This document shows positions 51,689 to 59,873 of a stretch of 64,000 nt of DNA, piece after piece. The notes beneath the pieces are model-generated. The model ran no database searches and was not told the origin of the DNA. It saw only the letters and a program-made list of their open reading frames with translations. Source of the DNA: CBDCGJ01 sp965238305 (GTDB lineage Bacteria > Pseudomonadota > Alphaproteobacteria > GCA-2731375); contig CBDEHK010000001.1 of assembly GCA_965238305.1 (NCBI GenBank), forward strand, positions 1-64,000. The letters are read 5' to 3'. The first letter of the stretch is position 1; each line of letters begins with the position of its first letter. Position numbers and translations under genes: made by a program.

Positions 51689-52807
51689 TTAGACCGCCTG
51701 GTCCGGTTTCAGCACACCGCGCCGAATCTGGTCAAGCTCCATGGATTCGAAAAGTGCCTTGAAATTGCCCTCACCAAAGCCTTGGTTACCTTTGCGCTCA
51801 ATAATCTCGAAAAAAATCGGTCCGATCAAGTTTTCTGTGAAGATTTGTAATAATATTCCCCCGCCTTGATCTGGGCCACCGTCGACTAAGACATGATTTT
51901 TACGCAATCTTGCGATGTCCTCGCCATGATCGGGGACCCGTTGGTCAACTTGCTCGTAATAGGTGTCCGGCGTCTTCAAAAATGGCACATGTTCGCCACG
52001 CATCACCTCGACACTGGCATGAATATCACTGGTACCAAGGGCGACATGCTGAATGCCTTCACCGTGATAGGCGTGCAGATATTCCTGTATCTGCGATTGA
52101 TCGTCGGTAGATTCGTTGATCGGGATGCGAATTTTACCGCACGGACTGGTCATCGCCTTGGATTTCAAACCGGTCAATTGACCTTCAATATCAAAAAATC
52201 GAACTTCTTTGAAATTGAACAGTCTTTCGTAGAAATCCGCCCATTCGTCCATGCGGCCGCGATGAACGTTGTGGGTCAAATGATCGATATAGGTCAAGCC
52301 GGCACCGGCAGGATGGCGTTCTTCACCTTCGAGCGGGACAAAATCGACGTCATAGATGCTGCCCTGGTCCCCGTAACGGTCGACCAGATATATCAGTGAA
52401 TCGCCAATGCCCTTAATGGCTGGAATATTTAGCTCCATTGGGCCAATGGGGTTCTCGTAGTTCCAGGCGCCACGCGCCAGGGCTTCGCGGTGGGCAAAGG
52501 CGGCATCCTGCACCCGGAACGCAATGGCGCAAATGCTGGGCCCATGCAGGCGGGCGAAGCTTTGCCCAAAGCTATCCGGCTCGGCATTGATAATGTAATT
52601 GACGTCCCCTTGGCGATAGAGGGTAACATCTTTCGAGCGGTGCTTGGATATCGCGCGAAAGCCCAGTTGTTGAAATAACGCCCCCAGAGCGACCGGATCG
52701 GGCGCGGCAAATTCGATAAATTCAAATCCATCGGTGCCCATGGGATTGTCCCACAGGTCCTGTCCGATGTCGGATTGGTCGATTGTTTCTACAGTCATTT
52801 TGGTCAT
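51689..52807 (-). CDS. hppD: 4-hydroxyphenylpyruvate dioxygenase
   Basis: A 372-aa non-haem iron enzyme that turns 4-hydroxyphenylpyruvate into homogentisate, in tyrosine breakdown. It has two VOC-type domains. The iron ligands are visible as His in YIDHLTHNVHRGRM (about residue 176), His in GEGIQHVALGTSDI (about 254) and Glu in PIFFEIIERKGNQGFGEGNFKALFES (about 333); this C-terminal motif is diagnostic. The length matches bacterial HPPD. An N-terminal variant MTKM/MTV leaves a two-codon doubt about the start. No homogentisate dioxygenase (hmgA) or fumarylacetoacetase is in the window. Confidence 0.95.
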   Translation of the reverse strand: MTKMTVETIDQSDIGQDLWDNPMGTDGFEFIEFAAPDPVALGALFQQLGFRAISKHRSKDVTLYRQGDVNYIINAEPDSFGQSFARLHGPSICAIAFRVQDAAFAHREALARGAWNYENPIGPMELNIPAIKGIGDSLIYLVDRYGDQGSIYDVDFVPLEGEERHPAGAGLTYIDHLTHNVHRGRMDEWADFYERLFNFKEVRFFDIEGQLTGLKSKAMTSPCGKIRIPINESTDDQSQIQEYLHAYHGEGIQHVALGTSDIHASVEVMRGEHVPFLKTPDTYYEQVDQRVPDHGEDIARLRKNHVLVDGGPDQGGGILLQIFTENLIGPIFFEIIERKGNQGFGEGNFKALFESMELDQIRRGVLKPDQAV

Positions 52808-53041
52808 CCAAATTTTCAGAACTGACGGACCGCCGATTTCAATATCGACGGTAACTACCTGATACTCAGCTCAGAACAGGCGACCCACGGGACAGACCAC
52901 GCGCCGCATTTGCTAAATATTGACCAATGACAAGAATTTGCGTTCGAGGTGACGGCGCGGTCGACATTTCTACCCTATGAAATTGCGAACGCCATTATAG
53001 TTGCGAATGAAACAAAATTCAAACGCTGTGAATTCGACGCT

Positions 53042-53299
53042 CTATTTGCCACCATTTTGGTCATGGCGAGAGACCACACCAAGGCCGGCATAGTGCGGTC
53101 GGGCATCGATTTTGCGACTGCCGCAGGCCGAACATTTCAACCGCAGGCCCAAATCTGCCACGGTGGCACGGCGATCTAAGCGACGAGCCAGTGGTGCCGG
53201 GTCGATCACCCGGTGGCGCCCGCATTGTCCGCACCAGGCGGATAATTTCAACCGCAGGCGGGTCATCTCACTCAGGCGAAGGCGTTGTTCGGGGCTCAT
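53042..53299 (-). CDS. Small zinc-ribbon-like protein
   Basis: An 85-aa basic protein with two CxxC pairs, CGQC (about residues 23-26) and CSAC (about 56-59), spaced as in a zinc ribbon, and many Arg/Leu between them. Such short proteins occur alone in alphaproteobacteria and may bind nucleic acid. No start site is strongly favoured; ATG at 53297-53299 gives the longest form. It lies in the gap between the HPPD and CoA-transferase genes. Coding status is supported by the paired cysteines but not proven. Confidence 0.5.
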   Translation of the reverse strand: MSPEQRLRLSEMTRLRLKLSAWCGQCGRHRVIDPAPLARRLDRRATVADLGLRLKCSACGSRKIDARPHYAGLGVVSRHDQNGGK

Positions 53300-53382
53300 T
53301 CTGATGTTCGATTCTCAACTCTTTGAGGACATTTGCACGCATCTCCATAAAGATAGAACAAAACAGGAACATACTCGATGAG

Positions 53383-54537
53383 TCAAGCGCTATCCTGCCA
53401 CGGCGTCCCTTTTTCCAGATCGGCAAGGATTGTTTCAGTGTGCTCGCCGCAGGTTGGTGCGACCGCATTCCTGCCGCCTGGTTGCAACGGCGGCGCGCCC
53501 GGCGGGTTGGGCACCGGTACGGGCTCCTTAAAGCCCGGCTGATCAAGCCAGGAAATCAAACCGCTGGCCTGGACATGGGGATGTTTCAGGAATTCCATAT
53601 AGTCCAGCACCTGCTCGTTCTGAATGCCGCGTACCGTCAGCTTTTCATTCCAAACCACCGCCGGTTTTTGTCGTAGTGCTGCACCGACCCGTTGATTGAT
53701 TTCAACGATATGATCCAAACGGTCCAAACGGCGTTGAAATCGGGGATCCGCAGCTACATCCGGCAGGTCGACGACATCGCAGACAGTTTGAAACTCATCA
53801 TCGCGCATGGCGACGAGCAATAGATAATTGTCCTGACAAAGGAAAGCGCCGCTGGGGGCTGAAACGGACAATGGTGCCTCACCTAAAATATGGGTCTGCA
53901 TCATGCGCACGATTTGTAAATTTGCCGCCCCGTGCATCAAACTGATATCAATATAGCGGCCTTTATCTTCGTTTTGTCGGGCGAAAAGCGCCGGCGCCAC
54001 GGCCTGAAAACCATAAAGTGCCGTTGCCATATCAACGACGATCGGCGTCATCCGTACTGGTTCGCCGTCTTTCTCCAGCGTTGACATCATCATGCCGGAA
54101 AAAGCTTGCAGGATCGGATCCATGGCCGGCTTCTCCCGCAACGGGCCGGTCTGACCAAAGCCGGAGACTGCAAGGTAAAGAATACGCGGATTGATCGCCG
54201 CAACGGTCTTATAACCGAAACCAAGGCGATCAATGACCCCGGGGCGGAAACCTTCCAGAAAGATATCCGCGTCCTTCAGCACGTCCCAAAGACGCCCCTT
54301 GTCACGATCGTTTTTCAAATCCAAGGCGATCGACCGCTTACCTAAATTGCCGGCGATGGAAAAGGCGGTGTGATCGCCATGGGCCTGGCCCAGGCGGCGG
54401 GCCCAGTCGCCTTCCGGCGGCTCGACCTTGATGACATCGGCGCCATATTGGGCCAGCAACATGGCGCAATATGGCCCGGCAATACCTTGCGAGAGGTCCA
54501 CTACACGGATGCCTTTGTAAGGCGCGTCATAACTCAT
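53383..54537 (-). CDS. CaiB/BaiF family CoA-transferase (family III)
   Basis: A 384-aa family III CoA-transferase, which moves CoA between carboxylic acids through an Asp-linked intermediate. The N-terminus GIRVVDLSQGIAGPYCAMLLAQYGADVIKVEPPEGDWARRLG (about residues 9-50) and DLKNDRDKGRLWDVLKDADIFLEGFRPGVIDRLGFGY (about 93-129) are characteristic. The catalytic Asp should be in PAMDPILQAFSGMM near 155. The C-terminal domain has LKHPHVQASGLI. Substrate acids cannot be predicted. The VOC gene starts divergently 110 bp away. Confidence 0.92.
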   Translation of the reverse strand: MSYDAPYKGIRVVDLSQGIAGPYCAMLLAQYGADVIKVEPPEGDWARRLGQAHGDHTAFSIAGNLGKRSIALDLKNDRDKGRLWDVLKDADIFLEGFRPGVIDRLGFGYKTVAAINPRILYLAVSGFGQTGPLREKPAMDPILQAFSGMMMSTLEKDGEPVRMTPIVVDMATALYGFQAVAPALFARQNEDKGRYIDISLMHGAANLQIVRMMQTHILGEAPLSVSAPSGAFLCQDNYLLLVAMRDDEFQTVCDVVDLPDVAADPRFQRRLDRLDHIVEINQRVGAALRQKPAVVWNEKLTVRGIQNEQVLDYMEFLKHPHVQASGLISWLDQPGFKEPVPVPNPPGAPPLQPGGRNAVAPTCGEHTETILADLEKGTPWQDSA

Positions 54538-54647
54538 GAAATTGCGTTCCTGGTATTTTTATTCGACCGCGCTAGTCTAGAGCCTAGATTTCTATCGTCA
54601 ATTGGCGGCATAGTTCGCTGGTAAAATAACATTAGGGAGAAACGAAG

Positions 54648-55013
54648 ATGGCTAATTTCCGCTATATCGTATCGGATGTCGGCAAATCAGTGGCGTTTTA
54701 TACGGAACAGTTAGGTTTCGAGCTGCAACAGCAATTCGGTCCCGCCATGGCCATCCTCAATCGCGGCGATCTGCAGCTGTGGCTGGCCGGACCGCCGGCA
54801 TCCGCTTCCAAACCAATGCCCGATGGCAGTCAACCGGTCCCCGGCGGATGGAACCGCATTGTCGTGACGGTTGACGATCTCGAGACCCTGGTTGAAAACC
54901 TACGCGCATCCGGCGCCAGCTTCAAAAACGACATTCTGAGCGGCCCCGGCGGTCAACAGATATTACTCGAAGATCCTTCCGGCAATGTCATCGAGCTTTT
55001 TCAGCCGGCATAA
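54648..55013 (+). CDS. VOC-superfamily (glyoxalase/bleomycin resistance-like) protein
   Basis: A 121-aa protein with the paired beta-alpha-beta-beta-beta modules of the vicinal-oxygen-chelate fold: FRYIVSDVGKSVAFYTEQLGFELQQQFGPAMAILNRGDLQLWLAG, then RIVVTVDDLETLVENLRASGASFKNDILSGPGGQQILLEDPSGNVIELFQ with the metal-binding Glu near the end. The first-half metal ligand normally a His is less evident (RYIVSD), so catalysis is uncertain. A GGAGAAACGAAG binding site precedes the ATG. It leads a plus-strand set with the two Lin0512-family genes and the SDR. Confidence 0.85.
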   Translation: MANFRYIVSDVGKSVAFYTEQLGFELQQQFGPAMAILNRGDLQLWLAGPPASASKPMPDGSQPVPGGWNRIVVTVDDLETLVENLRASGASFKNDILSGPGGQQILLEDPSGNVIELFQPA

Positions 55014-55031
55014 CAAGAAAGTTTATCCGAC

Positions 55032-55388
55032 ATGACGATGAAACGCATGGTGCTCGAACTGGGCATGGGCACCGATATTCGCGGCGGCGATTACACCAAA
55101 GCAGCGGTCCGCGCCCTGCGCGACGCACTTTGGCATAATTGCCTGACGATCACCCGCGCCCTCGATATACCGACCGACGCTATGGAAGTCGAAGTCCGCA
55201 TCGGGGTGCCGCAACCGGATCAAGTCGACAAAGACGCCGTATTGGCGATCCTGCCCCATGGCAGCGGCACCGTGACGGTAGTCGAAGGTGGTCTGGAAAT
55301 TGAAAATGATAGACGCGATGACAAAACTATCGTTGCCAACGCCGTGGCCATTGTCCGCCTCGATATCCCGGAAGGGGCCGGTGCATGA
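55032..55388 (+). CDS. Lin0512 family protein, first copy
   Basis: A 118-aa protein of the Lin0512 family (function unknown). Diagnostic sequence is LELGMGTDIRGGDYTKAAVRALRDALWHNCLTI (about residues 8-40), and VEVRIGVPQPDQVDKDAVLAILPHGSGTVTVVEGGLEIE (about 54-92). It overlaps its paralogue by four bases (ATGA). The two copies share the GDYTKAA..A..DAL pattern and the IGV.QP.Q.D segment, so they arose by duplication or are complementary subunits. It follows the VOC gene by 18 bp. Confidence 0.8.
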   Translation: MTMKRMVLELGMGTDIRGGDYTKAAVRALRDALWHNCLTITRALDIPTDAMEVEVRIGVPQPDQVDKDAVLAILPHGSGTVTVVEGGLEIENDRRDDKTIVANAVAIVRLDIPEGAGA

Positions 55389-55726
55389 CCATAAAACGCG
55401 TGATAATCGAATTCGGCACCGGCAATGATCTGCATGGCGGCGATTACACCAAAGCGGCAATCCGCGCTGTCGAGGATGCCTTGCATCATTCCTCTTTGAC
55501 CATGTTGCGTAATTTGCCTGTCGACCCGAAAGAAATGCAGGTGCGGGTCACCATCGGCGTGCAACAGCCGGAACAGATCGATTGTGATAAGGTCGCGGTG
55601 AAACTGCCAATCGGCAAGATCAGCGTCGAGGCAGTGAAAGGCGGACTGGATGTCCCCGACGATGAGGGCAACGATATCGCAGTTATCGCGACTGCTGCCA
55701 TCGACGTCTATTTGGAATTACCCTAA
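55385..55726 (+). CDS. Lin0512 family protein, second copy
   Basis: A 113-aa Lin0512-family paralogue of the preceding gene. It shows IEFGTGNDLHGGDYTKAAIRAVEDALHHSSLTML (about residues 7-40) and VRVTIGVQQPEQIDCDKVAVKLPIGKISVEAVKGGLDVPDDEGND. The His in place of an Arg in the DLHGGDYTKAA motif is closer to the family form than copy one. Start overlap with copy one suggests balanced production, hence possibly a heteromer. The SDR gene starts 19 bp downstream. Function is unknown. Confidence 0.8.
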   Translation: MTIKRVIIEFGTGNDLHGGDYTKAAIRAVEDALHHSSLTMLRNLPVDPKEMQVRVTIGVQQPEQIDCDKVAVKLPIGKISVEAVKGGLDVPDDEGNDIAVIATAAIDVYLELP

Positions 55727-55745
55727 TCAGCAGAACGGAAGAAAA

Positions 55746-56501
55746 ATGAATAGGAATGTGATCGATATGTCCGGCAAAGTCGTCCTGATCACTGGTGGTA
55801 GCCGTGGTCTGGGCCGGGAAATGGCGCTTGGTTTCGCTGCTGCTGGGGCCGATTTGGCGATCGCCAGCCGGCGCCAAGAAAGCTGCGATGAAACGGCGAA
55901 GGAAATTGAGGCGCTGGGGGGCAATTGTCTACCCCGGGCTTGTCACGTCGGTGATTGGCAGCAATTGGATGATTTGGCCGACGCGGTTTATGATCATTTT
56001 GGCCGCATCGATGTACTGATCAACAATGCCGGCATGTCGCCGATCTATGACAAAGCGGCGGACATCCCGGAAGGCCTTTATGACAAGGTTCTCGATGTCA
56101 ATCTCAAGGGGCCATTTCGTCTTTGTGCCAATGTCGGGCAACGCATGGTCGATGGCGACGGCGGCGCAATCATCAACGTATCCTCTGTCGCCGCGATCCG
56201 GCCGCGCAAAAATGTTATCACTTATGCGGCGGCAAAAGCCGGCTTGAACGCGATGACGGAAGCCTTCGCGGATGCTTACGGGCCAAAAGTGCGGGTTAAC
56301 GCGATCATGCCGGGCCCGTTCTTGACCGATATTTCAAAGGCTTGGGATATGGATGCTTTTAACGCGCGAGCAGCCACCAATATTGCCATGAAGCGCGGCG
56401 GGGCCCCGGACGAAGTGGTGGGCGCAGCGCTATATCTGGCTTCCGACCATGCCGGTTACACCACTGGGGCAATCCTGCGTATCGACGGTTATTCGCAGTA
56501 A
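55746..56501 (+). CDS. Short-chain dehydrogenase/reductase
   Basis: A 251-aa classical SDR. TGGSRGLGREMALGF (about residues 15-29) is the cofactor site, NNAGMSP (about 94-100) the structural motif, and VSSVAAIRPRKNVITYAAAKAGL contains the catalytic Ser, Tyr and Lys. An FabG-like C-terminus (HAGYTTGAILRIDGYSQ) follows. Arg after GGS suggests NADP preference. The ATG at 55746 is chosen because GGAAGAAAA precedes it; the frame opens further upstream inside the Lin0512 gene. It probably belongs to the VOC-Lin0512-SDR operon. Substrate is unknown. Confidence 0.9.
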   Translation: MNRNVIDMSGKVVLITGGSRGLGREMALGFAAAGADLAIASRRQESCDETAKEIEALGGNCLPRACHVGDWQQLDDLADAVYDHFGRIDVLINNAGMSPIYDKAADIPEGLYDKVLDVNLKGPFRLCANVGQRMVDGDGGAIINVSSVAAIRPRKNVITYAAAKAGLNAMTEAFADAYGPKVRVNAIMPGPFLTDISKAWDMDAFNARAATNIAMKRGGAPDEVVGAALYLASDHAGYTTGAILRIDGYSQ

Positions 56502-56509
56502 CTGACTAA

Positions 56510-56782
56510 TTAAGCAAACTTCTTGCCGTAAAGAATGCGGGCACCAGCCGGACCACCGGCTTCACCATGGTCGAAATTTGCCGCAATCTTGCACATTTCG
56601 CCGACCCCATGGCGGACTTCGCTGTCATCGGTTTTAAGGATATATTCGCCTTCAAGCACGAGGCCGTAGGTTTCCCAATCATGGCTATGGGTGGCGAAAC
56701 TTTGATCCTCCGCGAAATCGAAATAGCCGACTTCCTGATAGCCTTGTTCTTTTAATTCAGCCCGAAAACTTTCTTCATTCAT
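56510..56782 (-). CDS. Small cupin-domain protein
   Basis: A 90-aa single-domain cupin. FAEDQSFATHSHDWETYGLVLEGEYIL (about residues 22-48) carries the His-x-His...Glu pattern for a metal site, and the second motif reads GEMCKIAANFDHGEAGGPAGARILYG, with His. It is related to small cupins of unknown substrate. ATG 56782 gives the normal N-terminus (MNEESFRAELKEQGY); the frame opens further upstream in the next cupin gene. It lies 29 bp after another cupin gene on the same strand. Confidence 0.8.
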   Translation of the reverse strand: MNEESFRAELKEQGYQEVGYFDFAEDQSFATHSHDWETYGLVLEGEYILKTDDSEVRHGVGEMCKIAANFDHGEAGGPAGARILYGKKFA

Positions 56783-56810
56783 ACTAGCGATCCTTCGATT
56801 TGCTTTATTA

Positions 56811-57227
56811 TTAGTCGGCGGCGTCGGCGGCATCTTCTGGCGCATCGACGATATGGGTTTCGAAGTTTGCCGGAGATACGATTTCCAGCACTTCAAAATC
56901 TTCCGAACATTCCAATTCCCGATGTTTCAGTTTAGGGGTTTGCAGAATGCAGTCGCCCTTTTCGATTTTGCGCACGCCCTGATCTTCATATTCAAACTTG
57001 GCCCAACCGTTCAGCACAAAGACAAATTGGAAATTGCAGTCATGAATGTGCCATTGCTGAACATCGTCTTTGGATTTTTTGCCATTGGCCTTGACGATAT
57101 GGGCGACATAGTCGCCTTTGGTACCGTCCTTGATGCCGAGGTCGCGGTATTCGAAGATATCGCGCATGCCTTCAGTCCATTTGGCATCTTTCGCTTGATT
57201 ATGGACGTAGTCCCATATTTCTTTCAT
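56811..57227 (-). CDS. Cupin-domain protein
   Basis: A 138-aa cupin. VQQWHIHDCNFQFVFVLNGWAKFEYEDQGVRKIEKGDCILQTPKLKHRELECSEDFEVLEIVSP (about residues 56-119) contains the two conserved cupin motifs with WHIHDCNFQ and the later HRE. It resembles proteins annotated as cupin domain-containing enzymes or regulators of small-molecule metabolism. The C-terminus is acidic. The ATG at 57227 is chosen because GGGGAAG lies upstream; the longest frame starts at 57257. It forms a pair with the small cupin gene. Function unknown. Confidence 0.83.
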   Translation of the reverse strand: MKEIWDYVHNQAKDAKWTEGMRDIFEYRDLGIKDGTKGDYVAHIVKANGKKSKDDVQQWHIHDCNFQFVFVLNGWAKFEYEDQGVRKIEKGDCILQTPKLKHRELECSEDFEVLEIVSPANFETHIVDAPEDAADAAD

Positions 57228-57299
57228 CTTGCTTCCCCTAACTTGATTAATTTCCAATAGACTAGCGTGATTCAGCGACGACGGAAAGATGTAAGCAGC

Positions 57300-58202
57300 A
57301 TGAGTACATTGCAGGCCACTTCATTCGGCGTTGTGGCGATCCTTCTTTGGGCCATTCTGGCGTTATTGACCGCCTGGACTGGTGCCGTACCACCTTTTCA
57401 GTTGGTCGCCATGTCGTTTTCGGTGGCCTTCATGTTGGCCGCTTCAAAGTGGGCTTGGCGGCGGGAAAATCCATTTAATTATTTGCGTCTACCGATACAT
57501 GTCTGGATTTTTGGTGTCGCCGGATTATTTGGTTATCACCTGTTTTATTTCTTGGCGCTACGCAATGCCCCAGTGATCGAAGCCAGTTTGATCGCATATT
57601 TGTGGCCATTGCTGATCGTCTTGTTTTCGGCCCTGCTGCCGGAAGAACGTTTACGATGGCAGCATATCGTCGGCGCACTGGTCGGATTTGCGGGTGCCTA
57701 TCTGCTCGTCGCGAAAGGTGCCTTGCCGAATTTTGACACGCGTTATGGTCTCGGTTATTTGGCCGCCGCCGCCTGTGCTTTAATTTGGTCCAGTTATTCG
57801 GTGATTTCGCGCCGCTTCGCCTACTTGCCGACCGATACCGTGGGCGGATTTTGCGGTATCACTGCGGTATTGGCATCTGTCGCCCATTTTTTCTTTGAAG
57901 AAACAGTTTGGCCAGATACGGGCGGACAATGGCTGGCTGTTTTGGCTTTGGGCCTAGGGCCGGTTGGCGCGGCCTTTTTCTTTTGGGACGTCGGCGTAAA
58001 ACGCGGCCATATTCAGGTTCTTGGGGCGCTATCCTATCTGGCGCCGTTATTGTCCAGCCTGGTTCTCATCATTGCCGGCTTGGCAATCGGCAGCTGGCAA
58101 GTCATCGTCGCCTGTTTGTTCATCACCGCTGGCGCCTTCATTGCATCCTTCGACGTGATATTTAATCGTCAGTCGGATGGCCTGGGCGGGAATGGCGGAT
58201 AG
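57300..58202 (+). CDS. EamA/DMT-family transporter, second copy
   Basis: A 300-aa drug/metabolite transporter with ten hydrophobic segments and two EamA repeats. LALRNAPVIEASLIAYLWPLLIVLFSALLPEERLRWQHIVGALVGFAGAYLLV (about residues 82-135) and KRGHIQVLGALSYLAPLLSSLVLIIAGLAIGSWQ (C-half) are typical. The LIAYLWPLLIVL motif resembles aromatic amino-acid exporter YddG relatives. ATG 57300 is chosen; a GTG at 57267 is an alternative. Its end overlaps the convergent ABC permease gene by 41 bp. Confidence 0.87.
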   Translation: MSTLQATSFGVVAILLWAILALLTAWTGAVPPFQLVAMSFSVAFMLAASKWAWRRENPFNYLRLPIHVWIFGVAGLFGYHLFYFLALRNAPVIEASLIAYLWPLLIVLFSALLPEERLRWQHIVGALVGFAGAYLLVAKGALPNFDTRYGLGYLAAAACALIWSSYSVISRRFAYLPTDTVGGFCGITAVLASVAHFFFEETVWPDTGGQWLAVLALGLGPVGAAFFFWDVGVKRGHIQVLGALSYLAPLLSSLVLIIAGLAIGSWQVIVACLFITAGAFIASFDVIFNRQSDGLGGNGG

Positions 58203-59862
58203 AGATCGAGAGCAGGATCACCGGAATAATTCCAGCGGCGGCAATCGACAGCGCCCAGATACCAATCTCCTCAAACTGCTCGTCGCTGGCAAATTCGTAG
58301 ACCCGCGTCGCCAGGGTCGAAAAATCAAACGGACGCAAGATCAAGGTAGCCGGTAGTTCTTTCATCACTTCAACAAAAACCATCAGGACCGCCGTCAGCA
58401 CCCCGCCACGGATCATCGGTAAATGGACCCTGAACAAAGTTGACCAGCCGGCATGGCCCAAGGTTCGCGCCGCCCCGTCCATATTGCGGGTAACCCGGCC
58501 AAAACTGGCACTGACCGCCCCAAATGACAACGCCATGAAGCGGGCCAGATAGGCAAAAATCAAGATCGCCATGGTACCACTGATCAGCAGACCGGTGGAA
58601 ATACCGAAAGTGCTGCGCATGACCCCGTCAATCTGATTATCCAACCAGGCGAAGGGTACCAGCACACCCACCGCTATGACCGAGCCTGGAATGGCGTAAC
58701 CGGTGCCGGCCAACCGCGTCGCCGCCCGCAACACCGGATTCGAAGCCGACCGGAGCGCATAAGACAAAAATACCGCCGCCGCTGCGGCACAAAGAGCGGC
58801 GATCAAAGCCAAGATGACCGTATTACTGAGATCAACCAGAAAAGCGTCAAATTCGATACCGTCCCAACTGCTAATCGACCATTGCAATAAGACAAAAGTC
58901 GGAATGACAAAACCGATAATAACCGGGATCGTGCAAAAGGCGATAACTTGAATGGCGCGCCAGCCCGTCAACTCAAATCCGGGCAGATCGCGGAAATGTC
59001 GGCCAGCCGGATGATAACGCCGGCCACGTCTTGAAGAACGTTCAAGCCAAATCAACAATAGGACAAAGGTGAATAAGAGGCCGGCCAGTTGGGCCGCCGC
59101 GCCACCGTCATTCATCCCCAGCCAGACTTCGTAGATGCCGGTAGTAAAGGTATCGACGGCCAATTGCTGCACGGTGCCAAAATCGCTTAATACTTCCATC
59201 AATGCCAACGCTACGCCGATCGCCAAGGCAGGCCGCGCCAGCGGGATCGAGATCGTTGTGAAGGCACGTTTCGGTGTAATCCCCAGCGTGCGACCAACTT
59301 CAATGGCGACCACTGATTGATCCAGAAAGGCCGAACGCGCCATCAAATAGACATAGGGATAAAGCACCGATGTCAGGATCAGCGCTGCCCCGCCTATCGA
59401 CCGAATTTCCGGAAACCAATAATCTCGCGCCGTCGACCAACCAAATACATCGCGCAGGAAAATCTGCAAAGGACCGGCATAGTCGAGCAAATCAACATAA
59501 ATATAGCTCACCACGTAAGCTGGAAAGGCCAGCGGCAAAACCATCGCCACTTCGAAAAAACGTTGGCCTGGGAAGCGGCACATGGTGACCAGCCACGCCG
59601 TCGGCACGCCCATCAACAAAACCCCACCTGTCACCAATAACATCAAGATTAGGGTATTGCTGACATAACGCGGAATAACCGAACTCAACAGATGCGACCA
59701 GATCGCCCCATCGCCAGTAAAGGCGATGGCCGCTACCGCCAGGACTGGCACCGCGACAATGAGGGCCAGCAAACAGGCCCCGGTCGACCAAAAGATCGAC
59801 CGGGTTTGTGCCGTAACACCCTTGAAAGAGGTGTTGTCGTTTATATTTGCGTCAATTGCCAA
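58162..59862 (-). CDS. Fe(III) ABC transporter permease (FbpB/AfuB-like)
   Basis: A 566-aa inner-membrane permease made of two six-helix BPD_transp_1 units in one chain, as in ferric-iron transporters FbpB/SfuB. The EAA-type loops that contact the ATPase are AIEVGRTLGITPKRAFTTISIPLARPALAIGVALALMEVLSDFG (about residues 186-229) and MDGAARTLGHAGWSTLFRVHLPMIRGGVLTAVLMVFVEVMKELPATLIL (about 456-504). Eleven bases separate its start from the end of the substrate-binding gene on the same strand. No ATPase gene (fbpC) is adjacent within the window, so it must lie elsewhere or use a shared ATPase. Confidence 0.93.
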   Translation of the reverse strand: MAIDANINDNTSFKGVTAQTRSIFWSTGACLLALIVAVPVLAVAAIAFTGDGAIWSHLLSSVIPRYVSNTLILMLLVTGGVLLMGVPTAWLVTMCRFPGQRFFEVAMVLPLAFPAYVVSYIYVDLLDYAGPLQIFLRDVFGWSTARDYWFPEIRSIGGAALILTSVLYPYVYLMARSAFLDQSVVAIEVGRTLGITPKRAFTTISIPLARPALAIGVALALMEVLSDFGTVQQLAVDTFTTGIYEVWLGMNDGGAAAQLAGLLFTFVLLLIWLERSSRRGRRYHPAGRHFRDLPGFELTGWRAIQVIAFCTIPVIIGFVIPTFVLLQWSISSWDGIEFDAFLVDLSNTVILALIAALCAAAAAVFLSYALRSASNPVLRAATRLAGTGYAIPGSVIAVGVLVPFAWLDNQIDGVMRSTFGISTGLLISGTMAILIFAYLARFMALSFGAVSASFGRVTRNMDGAARTLGHAGWSTLFRVHLPMIRGGVLTAVLMVFVEVMKELPATLILRPFDFSTLATRVYEFASDEQFEEIGIWALSIAAAGIIPVILLSISIRHSRPGHPTDD

Positions 59863-59873
59863 TAAGCAAGTCC

